DNA of 24,970 bases from Candidatus Pelagibacter sp. (GTDB lineage: Bacteria; Pseudomonadota; Alphaproteobacteria; Pelagibacterales; Pelagibacteraceae), in NCBI GenBank assembly GCA_028139285.1, contig JAOINI010000011.1, positions 1 through 24,970 on the forward strand. The letters are read 5' to 3'. Positions 14,693-21,942 of the stretch are shown piece after piece. The translations under genes and the position numbers were made by a program. Below the pieces are notes generated by a model. That model ran no database searches, was not told the origin of the DNA, and saw only the letters and a program-made list of their open reading frames with translations. Numbering within the stretch: the stretch's first letter is position 1; every line of letters starts with the position of its first letter.

Positions 14693-14980
14693 ATGAACGG
14701 ATACGTTATAGCTAATATAGACGTAAAAAATCCTGAAGCTTATAAAGAATATGTTGGTAAAGTAGTACCGACTGTTCAAAAATTCGGAGGAGAATACCTT
14801 GTACGTGCTGGAGAGTACAAAGTCATAGATGGTGAGTGGAAATATCCTAGAACGGTAGTAATTAAATTTCCAACTTATGAAAAAGCTTTAGAGTGGTACG
14901 ATTCTGAAGAATATAAACCAGTAAAACCAATTCGATTAGCAAACTCAGTAGCTAATGGAATAATAATTAAAGGAGTATAA
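14693..14980 (+). CDS. DUF1330 family small protein
   Basis: A 95-aa protein. MNGYVIANIDVKNPEAYKEYVGKVVPTVQKFGGEYLVRAG and the later YPRTVVIKFPTYEKALEWYDSEEYKPVKPIR are the standard DUF1330 blocks: a ferredoxin-like dimeric alpha-beta barrel with a conserved Tyr-Lys-Glu-Tyr segment and the WYxSxEYxxxxxxR tail. The biochemical role of the family is unknown. The ATG at 14693 is chosen because it begins exactly at the conserved first strand and sits 1 nt after the previous stop; the frame is open further upstream but that part overlaps the secreted protein. The TAA directly abuts the next ATG. Confidence 0.85.
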   Translation: MNGYVIANIDVKNPEAYKEYVGKVVPTVQKFGGEYLVRAGEYKVIDGEWKYPRTVVIKFPTYEKALEWYDSEEYKPVKPIRLANSVANGIIIKGV

Positions 14981-15268
14981 ATGAAAAACTATATGGTAAC
15001 GCATACTTTTAAGTCTGCTGAAATGAAAAAAAAATTTACTGATACAGTAGCTTCTATGAAGATGGAGGACATTGTTAAGAGCATGAAAAGTGACAATGCA
15101 GCTTGTCAAATGACTTGGAACACGCCAGGAGATACAATGGAAATGTATTGTTGGTGGAAAGGAAAAGATGAACAAGCAATTATTAATCAACTAGGTCAAA
15201 TGAATGATTTTTTTACTCCTCATAAGTTTGTTGAGTGCACAGATCAAGTCATGGACTATAACGCATAG
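14981..15268 (+). CDS. Small protein of unknown family, likely alpha-beta barrel
   Basis: A 95-aa soluble protein. The start has a strong Shine-Dalgarno sequence (AAAGGAG) located inside the end of the DUF1330 gene. The order of segments, with a first strand NYMVTHTF, a helix rich in Met and Lys, a strand AACQMTWNT, a strand TMEMYCWWKGKDEQA, a helix and a last strand KFVECTD, suggests a single ferredoxin-like unit. It is rich in methionine (10) with three cysteines (CQM, MYCWW, VECTD), unusual for its neighbours and suggestive of a metal or redox role, though this is only a guess. No family is recognised. Confidence 0.7.
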   Translation: MKNYMVTHTFKSAEMKKKFTDTVASMKMEDIVKSMKSDNAACQMTWNTPGDTMEMYCWWKGKDEQAIINQLGQMNDFFTPHKFVECTDQVMDYNA

Positions 15269-15275
15269 GATATTT

Positions 15276-15692
15276 ATGATAGACAAATTTGGAAACGCAT
15301 TTTATTTAACAATTTACTTAGCACATTTTATTATAGTTGGTAGCTACGCTTACCAGTTAGTCTTTGATACTAAAAAATTTCTAAAGGGTAGAGGGGTAGA
15401 TAAAACTGCAACTTTAATTACAAGATTCGCGGGTTCATTCATGATTGCTACTGTTTTAATGGCAATATATATCGCTTTTATAAGATCAGGCGGTGTAGAG
15501 GCTACTTGGGCTTTCTTTAACTTAGTCTTTATAATGAATGTTTCGATATTAGTTACAAATTTTTATACATTAAAAATTGATAAAACAGGTTTAACTAAAA
15601 AAACTAGAAACGATGGAATATATGCTCCACTCGTTCTTGTTATTATCAGTGCTATTCTTTGTTACGGTTTGGCTGATAAAATTTACGTTTAA
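15276..15692 (+). CDS. Four-helix membrane protein of unknown family
   Basis: A 138-aa protein with hydrophobic helices at about 8-28, 47-68, 78-100 and 117-134, and short basic loops such as KKFLKGRGVDKTAT. I start it at the ATG at 15276, which has an AGGA ribosome site and lies 7 nt after the previous stop. An upstream in-frame ATG would overlap the previous gene by 65 nt. There are no charged or histidine residues within the helices that would mark a cofactor site, apart from one His in helix 1 (YLAHFIIVGSYAYQL). It is the only integral membrane protein in this operon and may anchor the small soluble partners. Confidence 0.7.
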   Translation: MIDKFGNAFYLTIYLAHFIIVGSYAYQLVFDTKKFLKGRGVDKTATLITRFAGSFMIATVLMAIYIAFIRSGGVEATWAFFNLVFIMNVSILVTNFYTLKIDKTGLTKKTRNDGIYAPLVLVIISAILCYGLADKIYV

Positions 15693-15700
15693 GGAGATAC

Positions 15701-15994
15701 ATGGCAAAGTTTATGAATATTGTTAGATGTAAAGTGAAATCGTCTGGCAGAGAAGAATATTTAAAAAAAATAGATGAAATGCCAAAGTTCGATGGTCAGA
15801 TTTCAGCGAAATACGTTGAAACGAAACCTAATGAATTTTTTATGATAGGTGAATGGAATTCTGAAGATGACATTGCTTCAGCAAGACCAAAAATGATTGC
15901 ATTTTTGGATACGCTTCGGCACACTTTAGAAGAGCTGTCATCAGATTTAGGAGTAACAGATCCTCACTCTGGTACAGTTATAATCGAGAAATAG
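15701..15994 (+). CDS. Small ABM-like (dimeric alpha-beta barrel) protein
   Basis: A 97-aa protein with a strong ribosome site (AAGGAG, 5 nt before ATG). MAKFMNIVRCKVKSSGREEYLKKIDEM, a strand ISAKYVETKPNEFFMIGEW and a helix ARPKMIAFLDTLRHTLEEL follow the layout of antibiotic-biosynthesis-monooxygenase-type barrels. The asparagine, tryptophan and histidine residues used by IsdG-type heme-degrading enzymes are only partly matched (GEWNSED, TLRHTLEEL), so no reaction is claimed. The HSG near the C-terminus (VTDPHSGTVIIEK) may complete the sheet. It is 8 nt downstream of the membrane protein. Confidence 0.7.
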   Translation: MAKFMNIVRCKVKSSGREEYLKKIDEMPKFDGQISAKYVETKPNEFFMIGEWNSEDDIASARPKMIAFLDTLRHTLEELSSDLGVTDPHSGTVIIEK

Positions 15995-16007
15995 GAAAGG
16001 GGTAACA

Positions 16008-16331
16008 ATGGCAAAATTTTATACACTTGGATGTTACACAGCTAAAGGTCTTGGAGGATTTGTAAGCAATCCTTCTACAGACAGAAAAGCTGCTACATCT
16101 GCACTTGCTGCTTCTGTAGGAGCTAAAGTAACTCAATATTCAGGCCTAAGAGGAAAATATGATTTTATGGCAGTGATTGAAGGAACTTTTGAACAAGCTG
16201 CTGCAGCTGCAATGGTTGCTGTTTCTAGTGGTGCTGTTTCAGATTTTACAATTTTAGAAGATGTAGATCTAAACGAGATAGCTAAAACTGCTCAGAAAAT
16301 GGCTTCATCTTACAAAGAGCCTGGAAAATAA
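16008..16331 (+). CDS. GYD domain protein
   Basis: A 107-aa protein. MAKFYTLGCYTAKGLGGFVSNPSTDRKAA, then GAKVTQYSGLRGKYDFMAVIEGT with the eponymous G-(K)-YD motif, then a long alanine-rich helix and SGAVSDFTILEDVDL, define the GYD domain. The family is a ferredoxin-like fold of unknown function, common in alphaproteobacteria and archaea. It has a good Shine-Dalgarno sequence (AGGAAAGGGG) 13 nt after the previous stop. It is the last gene of the six-gene operon; 11 nt downstream lies a 15-bp perfect inverted repeat that may end or process the transcript. Confidence 0.82.
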   Translation: MAKFYTLGCYTAKGLGGFVSNPSTDRKAATSALAASVGAKVTQYSGLRGKYDFMAVIEGTFEQAAAAAMVAVSSGAVSDFTILEDVDLNEIAKTAQKMASSYKEPGK

Positions 16332-16342
16332 AGTATTTATTT

Positions 16343-16377
16343 TATCAAACATAGGTTAAAAAAACCTATGTTTGATA
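16343..16377. repeat. 15-bp perfect inverted repeat with A5 loop, overlapping an fkbM-type start codon
   Basis: TATCAAACATAGGTT at 16343-16357 pairs without mismatch with AACCTATGTTTGATA at 16363-16377. The loop is AAAAA. No uridine tract follows on either strand, so it is not a standard intrinsic terminator. The right arm contains the ATG of the next gene (16368-16370), and the only AGG ahead of it is in the left arm. It could mark the 3' end of the small-protein operon mRNA, be a protein-binding palindrome, or hide the start codon. Confidence 0.8.
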
Positions 16378-17075
16378 GGCTTAGAAATAAAATTCACATT
16401 TTACAAAACATATACCTAAAAAATAAACACTTCTTAAACAGAAAATCCTATGCAATGGACGGTGAAGATTTAGCAATAGATTTATTTAATAAGAAGAGAG
16501 ATAAAGGTTTTTATGTAGATATTGGTGCACATCATCCAATACAAAGAAATAATACCCATTTATTATTTAAAAAAGGTTGGGGCGGTATCAACATTGATAT
16601 CAATCAATTTTCTATTGAACTTTTTAATTTTCTCAGACCAAACGATTTAAATTTACAAATTGCAGTATCTGATAAGGAGGGAGAAGTTTCATTTTTCTAT
16701 CAAAAAAAATTTAGTCAATTAAATACGACTGATAAGGGGGTTGCTAAGGAAAATTTTCAGGGTAATTTTCAGGAGAAAAAAGTAAAATGTAAAACAATCC
16801 AAAATATTTTAGACAACTCTAAATATAAGAATAAAAAAATTGATTTTTTGAACATTGATATAGAGGGAGCCGAGATGAAAGTCTTAAATACATTAAATTT
16901 TGAAATATACGACCCATCATTAATATGTATTGAAATACTAGGCTATAGAGATCTAAATTCAGAGCAAAGGGAAAAAGAAATTAAAAATAACGAAATTTAT
17001 AAATTTTTAGTAAATCAAGGATATAAAAAGGTATGGTCAGGCTCTAGTTATTGCAGTCATCTATTTACTAAATGA
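16368..17075 (+). CDS. FkbM family methyltransferase
   Basis: A 235-aa SAM-dependent methyltransferase. KGFYVDIGAHHPIQRNNT is the SAM-binding motif typical of the FkbM family, followed by KKGWGGINIDIN, then FLNIDIEGAEMKVLNTL (the DIEG motif) and SLICIEILGY. FkbM-type enzymes O-methylate small molecules or sugars, and they are frequent in surface-polysaccharide loci. Two starts are possible: ATG 16368 inside the inverted repeat, or ATG 16455 (AMDGEDLAID), just before the conserved region. I keep the first because many relatives have a short N-terminal helix, but the second is not excluded. The 3' end overlaps the convergent methyltransferase by 15 nt. Confidence 0.82.
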   Translation: MFDRLRNKIHILQNIYLKNKHFLNRKSYAMDGEDLAIDLFNKKRDKGFYVDIGAHHPIQRNNTHLLFKKGWGGINIDINQFSIELFNFLRPNDLNLQIAVSDKEGEVSFFYQKKFSQLNTTDKGVAKENFQGNFQEKKVKCKTIQNILDNSKYKNKKIDFLNIDIEGAEMKVLNTLNFEIYDPSLICIEILGYRDLNSEQREKEIKNNEIYKFLVNQGYKKVWSGSSYCSHLFTK

Positions 17076-17768
17076 AATACATTTCAAAGAGTCTATAAAT
17101 CTAATCGTTTTATTATATTTTAATTTAATTTCACTAAGACCTATATTTATGTCTTTCTCTTTTAAATTAAGTAAACACGAAATATACCTTAATTTTACCA
17201 TTTTAAGATATTTTTGTTTTGAGATATTTACTTTAAAATTGAAATAAGATTCTTTTGTTTTTTTCAAACTTTTTTTTATCATCTTAAATAATTTTTCATC
17301 TCTTTTAAGGCTACTATCGAGTTTTTGTCTCATCTTTTTAAAGCAGGGAATTTTATTATTTTTTATTTTTAGTGAAAAAATTAATATTTTACCTTTTTTA
17401 TTTAAACTTTTTTCTGCAAGATTTAGAAGAAGATTTAAATCTGATTTTGAAAAAAAATGAATAGTTTGTTTGATTAAAATTAGATCATATTTTTCTTCTT
17501 TTTTTAAATATTTTAAGGCATCAATTTTCTTAAATATAATATTCTTTTTAACATCCTTATTTGCAACAATATCAATCCCTATAGGTTTATTTCTAAATCT
17601 ATATTTCTTTTGAAGGGCGCTAATAATATTTGCTCTTCCGCATCCAATGTCCAATATTTTTGATTTTTTATTTAAGTTTATTTTTCTTTTAAGAAATCTA
17701 TTAAATTGAGAGATATACGATTTGGACGATAACCAGGTTTTATTATCCCAGTTTTTAAGTTTTTTCAT
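17061..17768 (-). CDS. Class I SAM-dependent methyltransferase
   Basis: A 235-aa, strongly basic protein. SAM motif I is KILDIGCGRANIISAL at about 38-53, the acidic residue of motif II is in IGIDIV, then YDLILIKQTIHFFSKSD (motif IV) and KSLNKKGKILIFSLK (motif V/VI). The fold is clear; the substrate is not. A lysine-rich C-terminal half without known motifs may bind an acidic polymer or nucleic acid. Its start abuts the stop of the upstream serine hydrolase with no gap, so the pair is an operon. The 3' ends of this gene and the FkbM gene overlap. Confidence 0.75.
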   Translation of the reverse strand: MKKLKNWDNKTWLSSKSYISQFNRFLKRKINLNKKSKILDIGCGRANIISALQKKYRFRNKPIGIDIVANKDVKKNIIFKKIDALKYLKKEEKYDLILIKQTIHFFSKSDLNLLLNLAEKSLNKKGKILIFSLKIKNNKIPCFKKMRQKLDSSLKRDEKLFKMIKKSLKKTKESYFNFKVNISKQKYLKMVKLRYISCLLNLKEKDINIGLSEIKLKYNKTIRFIDSLKCISFSK

Positions 17769-18956
17769 TTAGTTATTTCTAACAGGTTTATAAAAAAGGT
17801 CTGTTTTTAATTGTAAATATACAAGACTATACCAATCATAGTGAGCATCAGTGGAATGAACAGTAATAATTCTGTTCTTATTAAAATCAATTACTACTTG
17901 TTGACCAGCAAAACCATCCATCATTAAGATTGGTCTTTCTTCAACCCCAATTGGGTCAAAGTGAAATTGACCTCCATATCTTTGTGTTGCAGCATGATTA
18001 CCTATAAATTTACTATATTTATCTTTTTTCTTATCTACTCTATTCTCGTAGATTGTTTTTAAGTACTTACCAACACAAGTATCATTCTTCCAATGATCCA
18101 TTATTAGTTTAGCTATTCTCAAATAGTCATACCTTTGTGCATAAAAAGAATATCTTCCGTATTCTCCTTTTTTTCTGTTACTAAATTTATGTTTTTCTAA
18201 AGACTTCCCAAAATAAACACTTTTTTCCACCTTCGCATCCACAACAAATATCTTGTTTAGTAATTTTTCCCAATCATCATCTGTTTTATAAATAACATAA
18301 TTCATAATTACATTAGTAGTCATGGCACTGTAGTTGTAATGATTGCCAGGACCATACCCAGTTTTACCTTCAAAGTGTCTTTTCAATATAGATTTTATAG
18401 GTGTTGAATTAACATTAGTCCCTTTGCCGTTAATTCTGTTATCTTTTCTATAAAATCTTTGACCAACAATGGGTTCATCACCTGCTTGCATGTTCAGTAA
18501 GTTTAATAATTTTTGATCTTCATATAAAGTATTTGCAACAGTTGGGTAATCTATATTATCAAAAATTGAATTGATATAACCATCACATACAGCGTAACCA
18601 GTAACAAGACTTACTAAACTTTTCCCTACAGAATGTGAGGGATAGTAACCTCGTCTGTATTTACTTTTTCTATTTTGATCAACTAAAATTTTATTATTTT
18701 CAAATAAGATATAACTTACTAAGCCTGTTTTTTTATCTTTAAGTTGCTCATCTACTTTTTTTGATAAATCGTTATTTTGTAAATTAATCTCAAACTTGTA
18801 GGTGTCATTTTTCTTACCACCTATTTTATATTTATGCATACAATCAAAACAATATTTCTCATTAGCGTGATGAGCTAATATTGGTGAATCACTTGTATTT
18901 AACAAAATTATGCCAAGAATTAAAATTGTTAAAAGTCTTTTCATTAATTTTCTCAT
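17769..18956 (-). CDS. Exported serine hydrolase, beta-lactamase/class C-like
   Basis: A 395-aa protein. A signal peptide (RLLTILILGIILLNTSDSPILA) is followed by a YCFDCMHKY segment with a CxxC at Cys36/Cys39. The serine beta-lactamase-like domain has SVGKS as the SxxK motif (Ser109, Lys112) and YNYSAMTTN as the Tyr-x-Ser/Asn motif. The third motif may be HSTDAHYDW near the C-terminus. The family covers class C beta-lactamases, DD-peptidases, esterases and 6-aminohexanoate hydrolases; the substrate here is unknown. Two starts are close: ATG 18956 and ATG 18944 (MKRLLT); both give a good signal. The downstream methyltransferase begins at its stop. Confidence 0.75.
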   Translation of the reverse strand: MRKLMKRLLTILILGIILLNTSDSPILAHHANEKYCFDCMHKYKIGGKKNDTYKFEINLQNNDLSKKVDEQLKDKKTGLVSYILFENNKILVDQNRKSKYRRGYYPSHSVGKSLVSLVTGYAVCDGYINSIFDNIDYPTVANTLYEDQKLLNLLNMQAGDEPIVGQRFYRKDNRINGKGTNVNSTPIKSILKRHFEGKTGYGPGNHYNYSAMTTNVIMNYVIYKTDDDWEKLLNKIFVVDAKVEKSVYFGKSLEKHKFSNRKKGEYGRYSFYAQRYDYLRIAKLIMDHWKNDTCVGKYLKTIYENRVDKKKDKYSKFIGNHAATQRYGGQFHFDPIGVEERPILMMDGFAGQQVVIDFNKNRIITVHSTDAHYDWYSLVYLQLKTDLFYKPVRNN

Positions 18957-18989
18957 AATATTTAGATAGCATTCAAAAAATTACTTTGC

Positions 18990-18995
18990 TATAAT
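18990..18995 (+). promoter_or_regulatory. Consensus -10 box giving a probable leaderless transaminase mRNA
   Basis: A perfect TATAAT ends 6 nt before the GTG start at 19002. There is no room for a ribosome site in such a transcript. The -35 position holds only a weak match (TAGCAT). The gap is divergent with the serine hydrolase gene. Confidence 0.55.
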
Positions 18996-19001
18996 TTAAT
19001 A

Positions 19002-20339
19002 GTGAGTACATCGTTTCAAACAAAAATACCTAATTCTTTAAATGAACATTGGATGCCATTTTCATCTAACAAAGATTTTAAGAAAAATCCTCGTATCATA
19101 GTAAAAGCAGAGGGTATTCATCTTCATACTCATGATGGAAAAACTTTAATTGATGGAAGTTCTGGATTATATTGCAATCCTCTTGGCCATGGTCGCAAAG
19201 AGATTATCGAGGCAATTAAAAATCAATTAGAAAATTTAGATTACACAATGCCTTTTCAACAAGGTTATGGTGGATCTTTCGAATTGGCAACGATGATAGC
19301 TCAAAAAACTCCAGAGGATTTAAACAGAATTTTTTATACGATTTGTGGATCTACTGCAGTTGAGACAGCAATCAAAATTGCAGTAGCATACTTTAGATCT
19401 ATTGGTCAAACTAATAGATTCAAATTTGTTGGAAGAGAAAGGGGGTACCACGGCATGAATATTGGAGCACTTACTGTCGGTGGTATACCAAATAATTCAA
19501 AAGAGTTTAAAAATATTTTAATGCCAGGTGTTGAGCATATGAGACATACTTTTTTGCCAGAGCATAAATTTGTTAAAGGTCAACCTGATACAGGATCTGA
19601 ACTAGCAGATGATTTAGAAGTTATTGCAAAAAAATTAGGTGGAGAAAATATAGCTGCATGTATTGTTGAACCTATTGCAGGATCTACCGGTACTTTAATT
19701 CCTCCTAAAAATTATTTACAAAAGTTAAGAAAGATTTGTGATCAGCACGGCATACTTTTAATTTTTGATGAAGTTGTTACTGGTTGGGGAAGAACAGGGT
19801 CAGCTTTTGCTGCTCAGGAATTTGGTGTAACGCCTGATATTATAACTATGGCTAAAGCTACAACTAACGGAATTGTTCCTATGGGAGTAGTGGCAGTAAG
19901 AGAAAAAATTTATCAATCAGTTATGGATGCCTCGCCAGATGGAGCTGTAGAATTATTTCATGGTTATACTTATTCTGGTATTCCTGTTGCAGTATCAGCT
20001 GCAATTGCTGTACAAAAAATTTTTGAAAAAGAAGAAATTTTTAATAGAGTCAAAAATCTATCTAAGTATTTTGAGGAAGGTTTGCATTCTTTAAAAGATT
20101 TAAGTTGTGTTGATAGTATAAGAAATTATGGGTTACTAGGTGGTATAGATATATCTATGCGGGATAAACCGGGTAAAGCTGGCTTTAATGTTTACAAAAA
20201 ATGCTATGATGCTGGAGTTAATATTAAACCGACTGGAGATGCATTAATAATTGCTCCACCATTTGTTTGCGAAAAAAAAGATATAGATGAAATTATTGAT
20301 AAGATGCGCAAGGGAATTTCTGATCATTTAAAATCTTAA
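19002..20339 (+). CDS. Class III PLP aminotransferase, omega-amino acid/beta-alanine:pyruvate type
   Basis: A 445-aa enzyme. HWMPFSSNKDFKKNP at 16-30 and the GSSGLYCNPLGHGRKEI block are characteristic of the beta-alanine/omega-amino acid:pyruvate branch. Phosphate binding is CGSTAVETAIK, the cofactor Asp lies in LLIFDEVVTGWGRTG, and the PLP lysine is Lys285 in TMAKATTNG. The reaction is transfer of a terminal amino group to pyruvate or glyoxylate in the cytoplasm; the donor (beta-alanine, taurine, a polyamine) is not decided by sequence. The start is GTG, supported by the family's usual N-terminal length and by the TATAAT 6 nt ahead. It is monocistronic by spacing. Confidence 0.85.
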   Translation: MSTSFQTKIPNSLNEHWMPFSSNKDFKKNPRIIVKAEGIHLHTHDGKTLIDGSSGLYCNPLGHGRKEIIEAIKNQLENLDYTMPFQQGYGGSFELATMIAQKTPEDLNRIFYTICGSTAVETAIKIAVAYFRSIGQTNRFKFVGRERGYHGMNIGALTVGGIPNNSKEFKNILMPGVEHMRHTFLPEHKFVKGQPDTGSELADDLEVIAKKLGGENIAACIVEPIAGSTGTLIPPKNYLQKLRKICDQHGILLIFDEVVTGWGRTGSAFAAQEFGVTPDIITMAKATTNGIVPMGVVAVREKIYQSVMDASPDGAVELFHGYTYSGIPVAVSAAIAVQKIFEKEEIFNRVKNLSKYFEEGLHSLKDLSCVDSIRNYGLLGGIDISMRDKPGKAGFNVYKKCYDAGVNIKPTGDALIIAPPFVCEKKDIDEIIDKMRKGISDHLKS

Positions 20340-20353
20340 TTAAATAATTTAGA

Positions 20354-20359
20354 TATAAT
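20354..20359 (+). promoter_or_regulatory. -10 box in the 109-nt gap before the 60-aa gene
   Basis: TATAAT sits 15 nt after the transaminase stop. A transcript from about 20366 would carry an 80-nt leader including the locally GC-richer TGGGCCGAATCACC before the ATG at 20449. A second -10-like hexamer (TTTAAT, 20437-20442) is 6 nt before that ATG. Confidence 0.35.
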
Positions 20360-20448
20360 TTTATTCATTTTGGGCCGAATCACCTCTATTAGACCAATAT
20401 GATCGAGAGAATTATTTAAAAATTTACAGGTTATGTTTTAATTATTTC

Positions 20449-20631
20449 ATGAGTTCGCAATATAAATTTGAAAATCATGCTGAAGAAATAAGGCATCAAA
20501 GTAAAGTTAAATTGACTGATCTTTTATCTAGAATTAATGAAGAAAAAAAAATTGAGAGAAACAGAAATTTAGCTCTTAGTGTAGCAGCAGTTTCAGCTGT
20601 AACAGTTTTTGGAATAATTTTAACTCTTTAA
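20449..20631 (+). CDS. 60-aa tail-anchored membrane microprotein
   Basis: The first 40 residues are charged and helical (HAEEIRHQSKVKLTDLLSRINEEKKIERNRN), probably able to form a coiled coil. Residues 41-60 form one hydrophobic segment (LALSVAAVSAVTVFGIILTL) at the extreme C-terminus. This is the layout of a tail-anchored protein with the charged part in the cytoplasm. No family is recognised and no partner gene is evident; the neighbours are a transaminase and a sugar methyltransferase. It is translated from an ATG without a Shine-Dalgarno sequence. Confidence 0.6.
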   Translation: MSSQYKFENHAEEIRHQSKVKLTDLLSRINEEKKIERNRNLALSVAAVSAVTVFGIILTL

Positions 20632-20712
20632 AATCATAATCTTTAAATATTCACCTAATTAATTAGTTTTATTTCAATTTAATAATTACAAAAGCATTGA
20701 TATAAGAAATCA

Positions 20713-21930
20713 ATGAAGATTTACAAATGTAGAAGTTGCAAAAAAAAAAATCTTAAGAAACTTTTTTCTCTAGGAGATATGTGCTTCACAGGTAAGTTTC
20801 CTCGTAAAGGTCAAGTAATAGAAAAAAAACCAATCGCTGTCGTCATTTGTTTCGATTGTAAATTAGTTCAGTTAAATCATACTTTTGATTTAAAATATCT
20901 TTATGGTCCTGATTATGGTTATAGAACAGGTATTAACAAAACTATGCTTAATCATGTAAAAAGCGTAGCAAAAAAATTAACAAAAAAAACGAAATTAAAA
21001 AGAAATGAATCTGTTTTAGATATAGCAAGTAATGATGGGTCTTTATTGAATTTTTATAAAAATGATATTTTTACAGTTGGAATAGATCCGATTTTAAAAA
21101 AATATATTGACCAATACAAAAATATAAATATTAAAATTTCTGATTTTTTTTCTGCAAAAAAAATTGAAAAAAAAACAAAAAAAAAATTTAAAATCATTAC
21201 AGCATTGTCAGTTTTCTACGACTCAACTGATCCAAATAAATTTCTTATAGATGCAAAAAAACTTCTTCATAAAAAGGGAATTTTTTTATTAGAATTTGCG
21301 GATTTAGCATCAATTATTAAAAATAAAATGTTTGATACTATCTGCCATGAACATTTAGAATATTATAGTAGCGAAGTCATGATAAACCTATGCAAAAAAA
21401 ATGGTCTAAGAGTATTCGATATCAAGAGTAATGATATTAATGGAGCAAGTAAACAATACTTTGTTTGCCACGAAAACTCACACTATAAAAATAATAATTT
21501 AGTTTTAAACAAAGTCTTAAATTTTGAAAGAAGTTTGCAACTAACTAGGGAGAAAACTTTTACAAAATTCATAAAATCAATCAATCAGTCAAGAAAAAAA
21601 CTTCACGGTCTTTTAAAAAAGTATAAGAAGCTTGGAAAAAAGATTCATGGCTATGGAGCCTCAACAAAAGGAAATGTTTTACTTCAATATTTTAATATTG
21701 ATAATCAAATGATTGATTTTATGGCTGAAAGAAACAAAAATAAATTCAATCTATATACACCTGGAACGAATATTAAAATTATTTCTGAAGTTTTATCTCG
21801 TTTTAATAAACCTGATTATTATCTTGTATTACCTTGGCATTTCAAAAAAGAAATTTTATCTAGAGAAAAATTAATGATTAAAAAAGGAACAAAATTTATT
21901 TTTCCTTTGCCAAAACTAGAAATATTGTAA
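20713..21930 (+). CDS. Sugar C-methyltransferase-like SAM enzyme (Methyltransf_13/14 architecture)
   Basis: A 405-aa protein with three parts. An N-terminal zinc-binding region has Cys6/Cys9 and Cys46/Cys49. A central SAM fold has VLDIASNDGSLLNFY and the catalytic-type FDTICHEHLEYYS, with its His-Glu-His. The C-terminal domain has KIHGYGASTKGNVLLQYF. This is the architecture of NDP-sugar C-3 methyltransferases such as TylC3, which act on 3- or 4-keto-deoxysugars. The adjacent GDP-mannose dehydratase makes a 4-keto-6-deoxy sugar, so a branched deoxyhexose is a reasonable product. The gene is convergent with gmd across 12 nt. Confidence 0.85.
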   Translation: MKIYKCRSCKKKNLKKLFSLGDMCFTGKFPRKGQVIEKKPIAVVICFDCKLVQLNHTFDLKYLYGPDYGYRTGINKTMLNHVKSVAKKLTKKTKLKRNESVLDIASNDGSLLNFYKNDIFTVGIDPILKKYIDQYKNINIKISDFFSAKKIEKKTKKKFKIITALSVFYDSTDPNKFLIDAKKLLHKKGIFLLEFADLASIIKNKMFDTICHEHLEYYSSEVMINLCKKNGLRVFDIKSNDINGASKQYFVCHENSHYKNNNLVLNKVLNFERSLQLTREKTFTKFIKSINQSRKKLHGLLKKYKKLGKKIHGYGASTKGNVLLQYFNIDNQMIDFMAERNKNKFNLYTPGTNIKIISEVLSRFNKPDYYLVLPWHFKKEILSREKLMIKKGTKFIFPLPKLEIL

Positions 21931-21942
21931 TTCAAGTATTTT

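Noticed and set aside
14945..15190. Minus-strand frame of 81 codons in the small-protein operon
   Set aside because: Antisense shadow of a gene with a good ribosome site; rich in His, Ser and Phe as expected for a mirror frame.
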